A DNA stretch of 64,000 nt, from contig NZ_JARUBP010000001.1 of NCBI RefSeq assembly GCF_029626225.1, positions 992,001 to 1,056,000 of the forward strand, given 5' to 3'. Made by a program: the position numbers and the translations under genes. The stretch comes from Asanoa sp. WMMD1127 (GTDB lineage: Bacteria; Actinomycetota; Actinomycetes; Mycobacteriales; Micromonosporaceae). The notes under the pieces were generated by a model. The model did no database searches, was not told the origin of the DNA, and worked only from the letters and a program-made list of their open reading frames with translations. Positions 46,156 through 55,386 of the stretch are shown one piece after another (position 1 is the first letter of the stretch; each line of letters opens with the position of its first letter).

Positions 46156-47043
46156 TTACTGGAACTGCACCGGCCCCACCTCGCGCGGGTTGCGCGCCAT
46201 CTCCTCCAGCCGCCGGACCCGGTCGGCCATCGGCGGGTGGGTGGAGAACAGCTTCGCGATGCCCGCACCGCTGAGCGGGTTGGCGATCATGAGGTGCGCG
46301 GTCCGGGTGTACTGGTTGTCAGCCGGCAGCGGCAGCTGCCGCGCGCCGGCGTCGATCTTCCGCAGCGCGCTGGCGAGGGCCAACGGGTCGCGGCTGAGCG
46401 CGGCGCCGGAGGCGTCGGCCTGGTACTCCCGGTTGCGGCTGATCGCCAGCTGGATGATCGACGCGGCGAACGGGCCGAGCACCAGCATCGCCAGGAACAC
46501 CGCCGGGTTCGGGGCGTCGTCATCGTCGCCGCCGCCCAGCGGCACGAACCAGGCCAGGTACGCCAGGAACGTGATCATGCCGCTGATCGCCGCCGCGACG
46601 CTGGAGATCAGGATGTCGCGGTTGTAGACGTGCGACAGCTCGTGGCCGATCACCGCCCGCAGCTCGCGGTAGTCGAGGATCTGGGTGATGCCGGTCGTGA
46701 CGCAGACCGCGGCGTGCTGCGGGTTGCGCCCGGTGGCGAAGGCGTTGGGCTGCATGGTCGGGCTGACATATAGCCGCGGCATCGGCTGCCGGGCGTCCGC
46801 GGCCAGCTCCCGCACCATCTGGTAGAGCGCCGGGAACTCCGCCTCGCTGACCGGCTGGGCCCGCATCGACCGCAACGCGATCTTGTCAGACCAGAAGTAG
46901 CTGGCACCGTTCATCAACAGCGAGATGATGAGCGCGATGATCAAACCGGACGTGCCGGAAACCGCGAAGCCGATGCCGAGAATGAGCGCTGTGAGCAGGC
47001 CAAGAAGCGCGGCCGTCTTGAGGCCGTTGTAATGCCTGTGCAA
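46156..47043 (-). CDS. htpX: Membrane zinc protease HtpX
   Basis: 295 residues of the M48 family. HELSH (134-138) gives two zinc ligands and the active Glu; REYQADASGA (E206) gives the third ligand. Two N-terminal spans precede the catalytic domain and two more lie between the motifs. The start is TTG, with AGGAGG eight bases upstream. HtpX degrades damaged membrane proteins. Confidence 0.94.
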   Translation of the reverse strand: MHRHYNGLKTAALLGLLTALILGIGFAVSGTSGLIIALIISLLMNGASYFWSDKIALRSMRAQPVSEAEFPALYQMVRELAADARQPMPRLYVSPTMQPNAFATGRNPQHAAVCVTTGITQILDYRELRAVIGHELSHVYNRDILISSVAAAISGMITFLAYLAWFVPLGGGDDDDAPNPAVFLAMLVLGPFAASIIQLAISRNREYQADASGAALSRDPLALASALRKIDAGARQLPLPADNQYTRTAHLMIANPLSGAGIAKLFSTHPPMADRVRRLEEMARNPREVGPVQFQ

Positions 47044-47211
47044 CGCGTCCCTCCTTCAGAACGCGGGTGGGGTGAAACCCGCTGACCAGTGCAACGTCCC
47101 CATGCCATCGACCATGCCCGGAGCGGCTGTGAGTTAGCTGAAGGCGAACACCAGAAAACCTCCAAAGACCAACAAAAGCGGACAAAGATTTCCCGAGTCC
47201 GCGGTGGTCCG

Positions 47212-47265
47212 GACCGTCGCTCCCGCCGGGGACCGCTCGCTCCGCTTCGCCGCCAGGCCCGCGCC
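47212..47265. repeat. Dispersed 54-bp repeat, copy 2
   Basis: 53 of 54 bases identical to 43563-43616. Here it is not part of a terminator stem. Both copies lie in non-coding DNA close to gene ends. Confidence 0.9.
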
Positions 47266-47292
47266 ACCAGACCAGGCGCCGCCGCCGGCGTT

Positions 47293-47340
47293 AGGAACGG
47301 TCCGTTCTTCCGCGGAAAGCGTTGGTAACGGACCGTTCCT
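47293..47340. repeat. Nested inverted repeat
   Basis: A 14-bp inverted repeat, AGGAACGGTCCGTT (47293-47306) and complement (47327-47340). Each arm itself holds a near-perfect palindrome (AACGGtCCGTT), and the loop holds TTCCGCGGAA (47308-47317). It can act as terminator for the gene at 47376 on the minus strand, or be a cruciform-like element. Confidence 0.7.
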
Positions 47341-47375
47341 TACACCGGTCGAGGTCCGCGCGGGACGGCCCGCCG

Positions 47376-48101
47376 CTAACGATCGGCGTTCGGCAGCGGC
47401 GCGGTGCGCAGCAGGGATCGGACGGTCGAGGAGCGGCGGCCCGTTTCCGCTGATCTCACGTGCACGCGCCGGTCGCGGACGGCGACCGCGACCGCGGGCG
47501 CCGCCCGGCGCCACCACCCTCCGCGGCGGCGCACCAGCGCGGTCCAACCGCGCGGATCGACCGGGTCGCCCGGTAGCAGCGCCGTCATCCAACATTCCTG
47601 ATGTGGGCCGTCGCACGCCTCCACCCAGCGCCCGCGAAGCCGGCGCCCGAGACGGCGCACCAGCGGTCGGGTTCGCTGCACGCGCCGGGCCGAGCCCGTC
47701 AGCGACCGCTCGACGTGATCGAAGACGTCTTCGACGGTCGCGTCGTGCAGTGCGACCAGCAACGGACGCAGCAGCGTGAAGGCGCCCTCCGTGGCGACGA
47801 CCAGGCGATGCCGCACGAGGCAACCGTCACCCCGATCGACGATCTCGAACGCGTGATGGCCGCGCATACCGTGACCTGGCTCGAAGTCGAACCGCACCCG
47901 TCGACCGGGCACGTAGTCGGTCACCCGGTAGCGAACCGGACCGTGGCCACCCGCCGCTCCCACGCCGATGGGCTGGTCCAGCCACATCGGCTCCGCCACG
48001 TCGGTCCGCCACATGCGGTCATCAGCCGAGCCCAGCGTCGCCAGAAGCGCGCCGACCCGATCAGCCGGCGCCGCGACCACCCGCTCATGAGTGATGATCA
48101 C
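47376..48101 (-). CDS. SRPBCC-like (START-fold) protein
   Basis: 241 residues, GTG start (VIITHERVVAAPADRVGALL). The first about 150 residues match the SRPBCC/polyketide cyclase fold: an N-terminal strand, RYRVTDYVPGRRVRFDFEP and a long C-terminal helix (LLRPLLVALHDATVEDVFDHVE). The last 90 residues are Arg-rich and unlike the family. Ligand unknown. Confidence 0.65.
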   Translation of the reverse strand: MIITHERVVAAPADRVGALLATLGSADDRMWRTDVAEPMWLDQPIGVGAAGGHGPVRYRVTDYVPGRRVRFDFEPGHGMRGHHAFEIVDRGDGCLVRHRLVVATEGAFTLLRPLLVALHDATVEDVFDHVERSLTGSARRVQRTRPLVRRLGRRLRGRWVEACDGPHQECWMTALLPGDPVDPRGWTALVRRRGGWWRRAAPAVAVAVRDRRVHVRSAETGRRSSTVRSLLRTAPLPNADR

Positions 48102-48188
48102 TCTTCCAGTATCGCCTCGCGGCCCGCCCGGCGGACCCGACCGCGCGGATCCGGCTCGAGTCGAGGGCCGGCAGGGATGCGTTCAGTG

Positions 48189-49676
48189 TCAGCGGGCGGA
48201 CCAGTCCAGGACCAGTTGGGGGGCGAAGCCGATCGCCACCGCGAAGGCGGTGGCGATCAGGAGCACGCCGGCCACCGGCCAGGCCACCGGGCGCGAGGGG
48301 CGGTTCAGGGGGTCGGGCGCATAGAGGAGAGCGGCCACCCGGACGTAGTAGGCCAAGCCGATCACCGCGTTCAGGGCGACCACGACCGCGAGCCAACCCG
48401 AGGAGCCGGTGAGCAGCGAGCGGACCACGGCGACTTTCGCGAAGAGTCCGGCCAGGCCCGGGGGCAGCCCGGCCAGGCCGATCAGGGCCAGCGCCAGCGC
48501 CGCACCGATCCAGCGGTGCCGGCGGGCGGCGCCGCGGTAGGAGTCCAGGCGGCCGCCGTCGGCGGTGGGCTCGCGGAGGGCGACCACGGCCGCGAACGCC
48601 GCCAATTCGAGGACCACGAAGAAGACCGTGTAGGCCACCGCCGCGGTGACCGCCGTCGAGGACGCCGCCGGAGTGCGGCCCGAGGCCAGCGCGAGCGCGC
48701 CCAGCGGCGCCAGGATGTAGCCCGCCTGGGCCACCGACGACCAGGCCAGCAGCCGGGTCATCCGGATCTGTCGCAGCGCCACCAGGTTGCCGACCGTCAT
48801 CGTCAGCACGGCCAGCGCCGCCAATAGCGGGCCGGTCACCGCCGGCGGCAGCGCCACCGTCACCACCGCCAGGATGGCGACCACGCCGCCCAGCTTCGAC
48901 GCCGTCGACAGGTAGGCGGCCACCGGCAGCGGCGCGCCGTCGTAGGTGGCCGGCGCCCACGCGTGGAACGGCACCGCCGCCACCTTGAAGGCCAGCCCCA
49001 GCACCAGCAGCGCGATGCCCACCGAGGTCAGCGGCAGGTCCAGGGCGCGCACGGGAGCACCGCCGGCCAGCGAGACGTCGCCCGTCAGGGCGGGAAGCAG
49101 GGCGGCCAGGTGGAGGCGGCCGGTCACCGCGTAGAGGATGGCGGCGCCGAGCAGGGAGACCGCCGTCGCGACCACGCTGACCACGAAGAACGTAACCGCG
49201 GCCGCCGCGCTCTCCATGGTCTGCCGGCGCAGGCCGACCAGGACGTACAACGGGAGGGTCAGGGTTTCGAGGGCGACGATCAGCGTGATCAGGTCGCCGG
49301 CCGCGGCCAGAACCACGCCGCCGGTCATCGAGCACGCCAGCAGGAAGCAATATTCGCCCGTGGGCGCCACGCCCGCCCGCAGCAGCGGCGCCGACAAGCC
49401 GAGGACGCCCAGGGTCAGGAAGCCGAAGACGGCGGCGACCAGGGCCGACCGGTTGGTCAGCAGGTAGGAGCAACCGTCCGGCAGGCAGAACGTCGACCTG
49501 TCGCCGCCGGCCCCGACGACGATCGCGACCACCGCGGTCGCCAGCGCGCCACCGGCGGCCACCGCGAGCGTCACCACCCGCCGCGCCACGAACAGGTCGG
49601 CCAGCAGGACCAGCACCGCCGTACCCGCGGCCAGGTAGCCCGGCAGCAGCGCGACGTTGTCGACCGCCTGGGTCAC
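48189..49676 (-). CDS. nuoN: NADH-quinone oxidoreductase subunit N
   Basis: 495 residues, GTG start overlapping nuoM by four bases. Antiporter-like proton-pump subunit of complex I. It keeps the pump residues: Glu in ALETLTLPLYVLVG and Lys in LAFKVAAVPFHAWAP, with TASKLGG downstream. It ends the nuoI-N run. Family length is normal. Confidence 0.93.
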   Translation of the reverse strand: MTQAVDNVALLPGYLAAGTAVLVLLADLFVARRVVTLAVAAGGALATAVVAIVVGAGGDRSTFCLPDGCSYLLTNRSALVAAVFGFLTLGVLGLSAPLLRAGVAPTGEYCFLLACSMTGGVVLAAAGDLITLIVALETLTLPLYVLVGLRRQTMESAAAAVTFFVVSVVATAVSLLGAAILYAVTGRLHLAALLPALTGDVSLAGGAPVRALDLPLTSVGIALLVLGLAFKVAAVPFHAWAPATYDGAPLPVAAYLSTASKLGGVVAILAVVTVALPPAVTGPLLAALAVLTMTVGNLVALRQIRMTRLLAWSSVAQAGYILAPLGALALASGRTPAASSTAVTAAVAYTVFFVVLELAAFAAVVALREPTADGGRLDSYRGAARRHRWIGAALALALIGLAGLPPGLAGLFAKVAVVRSLLTGSSGWLAVVVALNAVIGLAYYVRVAALLYAPDPLNRPSRPVAWPVAGVLLIATAFAVAIGFAPQLVLDWSAR

Positions 49677-51190
49677 CGCGTCACCGCCTCGATCAGGGCC
49701 TGCACCGGCGCCTCGGACAGGCCGAGCACGAGCGCCGGCACCAGGCCGACGACGAGCGCGAGCACGACCAGCGGCGACCAGGCCACGAGTTCCATGCCGC
49801 TGAGCCGGACCGGCGCCGCGGACGAAACCGCGGGTGAGGCCGCGCCGTGGGTGACCTTGCGGAGCAGGCGCAGGAAGTACGCCGCGGTCAGCGCGCCACC
49901 GATCGCCGCCAGCACGCCCAGCGTCACCCAGCCGGCGCCGCCCCGTTCGAACGCCGCGACCACCGCGAACGCCTCGCCCCAGAACCCGGCCAGCCCGGGC
50001 AGCCCGAGCGACGCGATCGCGGCGAAGGCCAGCAGCCCGGACAGCCACGGCGACCGCTCCCGCAGCCCGCCGAGCACCGCCAGGTCACCCGTGTGGAACC
50101 GGTCCTTGACCGCCCCAGCGAGGAAGAACAGCAGGCCGGTGATGATGCCGTGCGCCACGTTGCCGATCAGCGCGGCCTGGATGCCGGTCGCGGTCAACGT
50201 CGCGACGCCGAGCAGCACGAAGCCCATGTGGCCCACGCTGGAATAGGCGATCAGCCGCTTGAGCTCGGTCTGCGCGAGGCACACGAGACAGCCGACCAGG
50301 ATCGCGGCGACGGCCAGGGCCCCCAGCAGCGGCGACGCCCACCGGGCGCCCTCGGGCGCGACGCCGACCGCCACCCGGATCAGCCCGTAGGTGCCCATCT
50401 TCAGCAGCACGCCCGCCAGCAGCACGCTCCCCACGGTCGGGGCCTGGGTGTGCGCGTCGGGCAGCCAGGTGTGCAGCGGCCACAGTGGACTCTTCACCGC
50501 GAACGCGATCGCCAGCAGCGTAAAGGCGGCGAGCTGGGTGGTGCGGCTCAGCGTGACCGCGCCCGAGGTCAGCGTGACCAGGTCGGCGGTGCCGGCCGCG
50601 GCGACCACGGTGAACACGCCGACGAGCAGCAGCACCGAGCCGAACAGGGTGTAGAGGGCGAACTTGCGGGCCGCGTGCCGCCGCTGGTCGCCGCCCCAGC
50701 CGGCGATCACCGCGTACATCGGCAGCAGCACGACCTCGAAGAACACGAAGAACAGCACCAGGTCGAGGGCGAGGAACGTGCCGAGCATGCCGACCTCGAC
50801 GACCAGCAGGAGGGCGACCAGCGTGTTGCCCCGGCCGCCGGACGGCACATGCCAGAGCGTGTAGAGGCAGCAGAGCAGGGTCAACAGCGTGGTCAACACG
50901 ACCAGGGGGTACGAGACGCCGTCGACGCCGAAATGCAGCCGCAGGTCGAGCGCCGGCACCCAGGACGCGTCGACGGAGGCCCATGGCACGATCGGCGGCG
51001 CGTTGACAGTCGGCATGTAGCTGAACCAGGCGCTCGGGTGCGACAGCGCGCCGAGCAGCACGCTCGCCACCAGCGCCAGCGCGGCGAACCCCGCGCCGCA
51101 CCACCGGCCGGCCCGGTCGGGCAGCAGCGCCGCCCCCACCGCGCCGGCGGCCGGCAGGGCGAGCACCGCGACCAGCAGAGCGTCGCTCAT
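49673..51190 (-). CDS. nuoM: NADH-quinone oxidoreductase subunit M
   Basis: 505 residues from ATG at 51190. Antiporter-like subunit with Glu in FFEVVLLPMYAVIAGWGG and Lys in AVKSPLWPLHTWLPDAH, both needed for proton pumping. It overlaps nuoL by three bases and nuoN by four. Confidence 0.94.
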   Translation of the reverse strand: MSDALLVAVLALPAAGAVGAALLPDRAGRWCGAGFAALALVASVLLGALSHPSAWFSYMPTVNAPPIVPWASVDASWVPALDLRLHFGVDGVSYPLVVLTTLLTLLCCLYTLWHVPSGGRGNTLVALLLVVEVGMLGTFLALDLVLFFVFFEVVLLPMYAVIAGWGGDQRRHAARKFALYTLFGSVLLLVGVFTVVAAAGTADLVTLTSGAVTLSRTTQLAAFTLLAIAFAVKSPLWPLHTWLPDAHTQAPTVGSVLLAGVLLKMGTYGLIRVAVGVAPEGARWASPLLGALAVAAILVGCLVCLAQTELKRLIAYSSVGHMGFVLLGVATLTATGIQAALIGNVAHGIITGLLFFLAGAVKDRFHTGDLAVLGGLRERSPWLSGLLAFAAIASLGLPGLAGFWGEAFAVVAAFERGGAGWVTLGVLAAIGGALTAAYFLRLLRKVTHGAASPAVSSAAPVRLSGMELVAWSPLVVLALVVGLVPALVLGLSEAPVQALIEAVTR

Positions 51191-53046
51191 GTCGCACTCC
51201 CGTAGAGCGCCGCCGCGAGCCCGAGCACGAGCACGCCGGCCAGCAGCGCCGTCGCCGCGCGCGGCAGCCCGGCCCGGTGCCAGGCCGCCAACCGGTCGCC
51301 GGCGTCCGCGGTGCTCTGGCCCGTGCCTTCCACCGCCCCGTCGACCACCCGCTGATCCGTGGCGGACACACCCCGGGCGAGCGCCACGACGGGCCGCACG
51401 ACCAGCCAGGACTGCACGTTGTCGAGCCAGAACGCGTGGTCGAACGTCGACCGCAACGGGCCGAGATAGCGGGCCGGGTCGGCCGCGGTGTCGCGCCGCC
51501 ACAGCGCCCACACCAGCCCGACCCCGACCACCAGCATCGCCAGCGGCAGTGCGGTCTCGGCGCCGAGGTGGGCCAGCGACGTCTCCGGCAGGTCGACCAC
51601 CAGCGGGGTGAGCCGCTCACCGAACCCGTCGGCGAACGCCAGCAACCCGAGCAGCGCGCTGGGCACCGCCAGCACGAGCACCGGCACCGCCATCGGCCAC
51701 GGCGGCTCGTGGGCCGACTCCGCGCCGGCCGAACGGGGCGCGCCGAAGAACGTCCGCAGCCAGAGGCGGCCCGCGTACCAGGCGGTGACGAGGACCCCGG
51801 CGACGCCGACGCCGTAGACCACGCCCGGCAGCCAGCCCGCGTCGGCCGACGACGCCGCGTGCAGCACCGCGTCCTTGCTCCAGAACCCGGCCAGCGGCGG
51901 CAGCCCGATCAGCGCGCCGAGCCCGATCGTCATCGCCCAGAACGTCCCCGGCATCCGGCGCCGCAGGCCGCCCATCGCCGACATCGAGTTGCTGCCCACG
52001 GCGTGGATCACCGAACCGGCCCCGAGGAACAGCAGCGCCTTGAACGCGGCGTGGGTGAGCAGGTGGAACAGCGCCACCGCGGGCGCGCCGACGGCCAGCG
52101 CGGCCGCCATGTAGCCGATCTGCGAGACCGTCGACCAGGCCAGCACCCGTTTGATGTCGTCCTGCGCGGTCGCGGCGAACGCCCCGATCAGCACGGTGAT
52201 CACGGCCATGACGCCGAGCACCACCAGCGCCGGGTCGCCGAGCACGAACACCGGGTAGAGCCGGGTCACCACGTAGATGCCGGCGGCCACCATCGTGGCC
52301 GCGTGGATCAGCGCGGAGATCGGGGTCGGGCCGGCCATCGCGTCGGGCAACCAGGTGTGCAGCGGGAACTGCGCGCTCTTGCCGGCGACCCCGGCCAGCA
52401 GCAGGAGCGCGGCCGCGGTGACGGTGGCGGCAGGCAGGCCGGGCAGCGCGACCAGCACCTGCGTGATCCAGAAGCTGCCGGCGTTGACCCCGAGCAGCAC
52501 GATGCCCAGCAGGAAGCCGATGTCGCCGACCCGGGTGACCAGGAACGCCTTCACCGCCGCCCGGGGCGCCTCGGGCAGCCGCCGGTCGTGGCCGATGAGC
52601 AGGTAGGAGCAGATGCCCATGACCTCCCAGCCGACCAGCAGCAGGATCAGGTCGCCGGCCACCACGACCAGCAGCATCGCGGCGGTGAAGAGGCTGACCT
52701 GGGCAGCGTACGGCGGGTAGCGGTCGTCGTCGTGCAGGTAGGTCGTCGAGTAGACCTGAACGGCCAGCGCGACCACGCCGACCGCCACCGCCACCAGTGC
52801 CGCCGCCTGGTCGATCCGCACACCCGCCGTGACCGACAGGTCGCCGATGCGGACCCAGTCGACGACCGTCTCGAACGGCTCCCCGACCCGCACGGCCAGC
52901 AGGATCGCGACCACGAGGGCCCCGGCCGCGCCGGCGATGCCGACGGAAGCCGCCGCGGTCCGGGACCGCAGCGGCAGGAGGAAACCGGAAAGAGCCGCCA
53001 CCAGGGGTACGACGGGCAGCAGCGGCCCGAGCACGTCGAGGCTCAT
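51187..53046 (-). CDS. nuoL: NADH-quinone oxidoreductase subunit L
   Basis: 619 residues from ATG at 53046. Distal pump subunit. GWEVMGICSYLLIG carries the key Glu, and GKSAQFPLHTWLPDAM the key Lys. The C-terminal part is long, as expected for the lateral helix. Overlaps nuoK by four bases. Confidence 0.94.
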   Translation of the reverse strand: MSLDVLGPLLPVVPLVAALSGFLLPLRSRTAAASVGIAGAAGALVVAILLAVRVGEPFETVVDWVRIGDLSVTAGVRIDQAAALVAVAVGVVALAVQVYSTTYLHDDDRYPPYAAQVSLFTAAMLLVVVAGDLILLLVGWEVMGICSYLLIGHDRRLPEAPRAAVKAFLVTRVGDIGFLLGIVLLGVNAGSFWITQVLVALPGLPAATVTAAALLLLAGVAGKSAQFPLHTWLPDAMAGPTPISALIHAATMVAAGIYVVTRLYPVFVLGDPALVVLGVMAVITVLIGAFAATAQDDIKRVLAWSTVSQIGYMAAALAVGAPAVALFHLLTHAAFKALLFLGAGSVIHAVGSNSMSAMGGLRRRMPGTFWAMTIGLGALIGLPPLAGFWSKDAVLHAASSADAGWLPGVVYGVGVAGVLVTAWYAGRLWLRTFFGAPRSAGAESAHEPPWPMAVPVLVLAVPSALLGLLAFADGFGERLTPLVVDLPETSLAHLGAETALPLAMLVVGVGLVWALWRRDTAADPARYLGPLRSTFDHAFWLDNVQSWLVVRPVVALARGVSATDQRVVDGAVEGTGQSTADAGDRLAAWHRAGLPRAATALLAGVLVLGLAAALYGSAT

Positions 53047-53387
53047 CGGCCCACCCGGGGTTCGTCGAGCTCGCTGGCCGGCGCGGCGTCGAGCCGCACG
53101 GTGTCGACCGCGACGCTGGCCCGCAGCCGGTAGAGCTGGAGCACGATGGCCAGGCCCACGCCCACCTCGGCCGCGGCGAGCACGATCACGAACAGGGCGA
53201 ACACCTGCCCGCCGTGCGGCAGCGTGGCCCGGACCGTGGTGTCGGCGGTGACCAGGATCAGGTTGACCGCGTTGAGCATCAGCTCGACGGCCATCAGCAC
53301 CAGCACCGCGTTGCGCCGGCGGAGCACGCCGTAGACGCCGGCGCCGAACAGCAGCGCGGCCACGACGTAGGGGATGACGGGTCTCAT
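53043..53387 (-). CDS. nuoK: NADH-quinone oxidoreductase subunit K
   Basis: 114 residues, three membrane spans. It keeps the Glu of VELMLNAVNLILV and the second Glu in AAAEVGVGLAIVLQLYR, both in the proton path. About 15 residues longer than usual at the C-terminus. Coupled to nuoJ by four-base overlap. Confidence 0.93.
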   Translation of the reverse strand: MRPVIPYVVAALLFGAGVYGVLRRRNAVLVLMAVELMLNAVNLILVTADTTVRATLPHGGQVFALFVIVLAAAEVGVGLAIVLQLYRLRASVAVDTVRLDAAPASELDEPRVGR

Positions 53388-53887
53388 CGCCGGCTCCCGA
53401 TGTCGGGCCGGGACACGATGATGGCGCCGACCAGCGCTGCGAGCAGGAGCACCGAGAGCACCTCGAACGGCAGCACCCAGGAGCGGAACAGCTCGGTGCC
53501 GATGGCCTCCGCGGTGCCGGGGGCCGGCAGGTCGACCGACGACCAGCGGAACGCGTCGGCGAACAACGCGGCGAGGCCGAGCCCGGCGCCACCGCCGATC
53601 AGCGCGGCCGGCAGGCCCGGCCGGTCGAGGTCGGGCGAGCGGCCGATCGGCGCGCGGGTCAGCATCACCGCGAACAGCAGCAGCACCACGACCGCGCCGA
53701 CGTAGATCAGCACCTGGACCCAGGCCACCAGCTCGGCGGTGAGCACGAGGAACAGGCCGGCCAGCGCGCCGAGGCAGACCACGAGGTAGAGGCCGGCCCG
53801 GACGAGCTGGTCGGTGGTCACCACGAGGACGCCGGAACCCACTGCCACCGCCCCGAGGGCCAGCAGCAGCACGTCGGCGCCGGTCAC
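53384..53887 (-). CDS. nuoJ: NADH-quinone oxidoreductase subunit J
   Basis: 167 residues, GTG start, five membrane spans. [17 protein letters not shown] matches the conserved span with the pi-bulge region. It overlaps nuoI and nuoK by four bases each. Confidence 0.92.
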   Translation of the reverse strand: MTGADVLLLALGAVAVGSGVLVVTTDQLVRAGLYLVVCLGALAGLFLVLTAELVAWVQVLIYVGAVVVLLLFAVMLTRAPIGRSPDLDRPGLPAALIGGGAGLGLAALFADAFRWSSVDLPAPGTAEAIGTELFRSWVLPFEVLSVLLLAALVGAIIVSRPDIGSRR

Positions 53888-54423
53888 CTGGGCGCCCTGG
53901 AGGGTGGCTCACCGCCGGCGCGCTTGGCCGCGGTCGCCTCCTCCTTGGCCGGTTCGCCGTTGGGGTCGTGCGCGGGCGGCGGCGGGACGGTGTCCATCCA
54001 CTCCCCGAGCCGGTCCTTGTCGTGCAGCAGGTCGCGGATGTCGTATTCGGCGTACTCGAACTCGGGCGACCAGTAGAGCGCGTCGAACGGGCACGCCTCG
54101 ATGCAGATCCCGCAGTACATGCACAGTGAGAAGTCGATGTCGAACCGGTCGAGCACGTTGCGCTGCCGGGCCCGGGCGGCGCCCGGCACGACGACCTCTT
54201 CCTTGTGCGAGTCGATGTAGATGCACCAGTCGGGGCACTCGCGCGCGCACAACATGCACACCGTGCAGTTCTCGGTGAGGAGGGCGATCACGCCCCGCGA
54301 GCGTGGCGGAAGGTCAGGCGCCACGTCCGGGTACTGGTGGGTGTGCGAACGGCGGGTCATCGTCTTCAACGTGACGGCCAGCCCCTTCGCCAGCCCTTCG
54401 CCGGGTACGCCCATGCCTGACAT
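53884..54423 (-). CDS. nuoI: NADH-quinone oxidoreductase subunit I
   Basis: 179 residues with two complete [4Fe-4S] motifs: C53, C56, C59, C63 and C101, C104, C107, C111. This ferredoxin-like subunit carries clusters N6a/N6b between the hydrophilic and membrane arms. It begins the nuoIJKLMN run on this strand; a terminator hairpin lies before it. Confidence 0.95.
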   Translation of the reverse strand: MSGMGVPGEGLAKGLAVTLKTMTRRSHTHQYPDVAPDLPPRSRGVIALLTENCTVCMLCARECPDWCIYIDSHKEEVVVPGAARARQRNVLDRFDIDFSLCMYCGICIEACPFDALYWSPEFEYAEYDIRDLLHDKDRLGEWMDTVPPPPAHDPNGEPAKEEATAAKRAGGEPPSRAPR

Positions 54424-54481
54424 CCTGCCGCTAACGCGACGCGAGCGCGAGACCGGATCGATCTATCGGCGGGCGCGCCAC

Positions 54482-54516
54482 GCAAACAGGACGCCCGGAT
54501 GGGGCGTCCTGTTTGC
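54482..54516 (-). terminator. Terminator upstream of nuoI
   Basis: A perfect 15-bp stem (GCAAACAGGACGCCC at 54482-54496 with 54502-54516) and a 5-base loop, 24 bases after the stop of the unknown gene at 54541. It separates nuoI-N from the genes upstream. Confidence 0.9.
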
Positions 54517-54540
54517 CGGGGAGGGTTGGTGCCAGCGACC

Positions 54541-55290
54541 TCAGGCGGGGCCGCCGCCAGTCAGGCCCCATTGCTCTTGGACCGGGGCCGGATGGTAGTA
54601 GTCGTCACGGTTGACGAATTCGACCGGCAGGCCGCCCGGGAGGGCGACGCCGCGCTGCGGGTCGGTCAGCTCGTCGAGCAGCAGGGCCGAGCCGGCCCGC
54701 AGCTGCAGCGCGTCGCGGTCGCGCGGCGAGAGCTCGACGATGTCGGGGTTGGTCAGGCGGAACCCGGCGATCGACCGGCGGATGCTGAGCGCGAGCTCAC
54801 GCCCGTCGCCGGCGACGCCGCCGGAGAGCATCAGCGCCGGGCGCCGGTTGGAGCGCATCGAGTCGCAGACGATCAGCACGCCCTGCGGGCCCGGGGCCGG
54901 CAGCAGGTGCAACCGCCATGGCCACTGCCAGAGGATCTGGCCGGTGGCCACCCGGGTCCCGCCGCCGAGGGCGGGGCGCCGGCGGGGCCGCGGACCGAAC
55001 GACACCGAGCGGTGCCGCGGGCCGCCGACCCGGGCGAGGTCCCAGTCGTCGCAGACGTAGGCCAGCCGGCGGTCGGTGATGGTCACGTCCGCGTGCCGCG
55101 GCAGCGTCCACCGGCGCTCGGCGTGCCCGCCGGACGCGATCAGGTAACCGGCGACGTTGACCTGGCCACGCCAGAGCGGCTGCTCGCCGGGCTCGAGGAC
55201 GACGGCGCGGTGCCGGTCGAGGACGGGACCGCTGTCGTCAGTCGGGTCGTCGAACCGGTACGGCTGGATGAAGAAGGGTGTGGCGGTCAT
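54541..55290 (-). CDS. Unknown protein, possible GRAM/PH-like fold
   Basis: 249 residues, no signal peptide or membrane span. Middle strands (EQPLWRGQVNVAGYLI; RWTLPRHADVTITDRRLAYV) resemble GRAM/PH-like lipid- or membrane-associated domains, a weak impression only. It lies between the response regulator and nuoI and is followed by a terminator. I cannot assign a function. Confidence 0.7.
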   Translation of the reverse strand: MTATPFFIQPYRFDDPTDDSGPVLDRHRAVVLEPGEQPLWRGQVNVAGYLIASGGHAERRWTLPRHADVTITDRRLAYVCDDWDLARVGGPRHRSVSFGPRPRRRPALGGGTRVATGQILWQWPWRLHLLPAPGPQGVLIVCDSMRSNRRPALMLSGGVAGDGRELALSIRRSIAGFRLTNPDIVELSPRDRDALQLRAGSALLLDELTDPQRGVALPGGLPVEFVNRDDYYHPAPVQEQWGLTGGGPA

Positions 55291-55386
55291 CGGGACGGGG
55301 CCTCCAGGGTGAGGAACCTGTCACCATGTTGGCTTCGCCGCCACGCTGTGTCATGACAGTCAACCGGGGGTCGGTCGATCGGCGGG

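Larger units (their letters stand above)
47044..47375. other. Non-coding region between htpX and SRPBCC gene
   Basis: About 330 bases with no supported gene. It contains copy 2 of the 54-bp repeat, the large nested inverted repeat, and presumably the htpX promoter, which I cannot place. Confidence 0.65.

Noticed and set aside
48102-48188. Terminator after nuoN
   Set aside because: Only short, imperfect complementary stretches are present in the 87-base gap; nothing that I would call.
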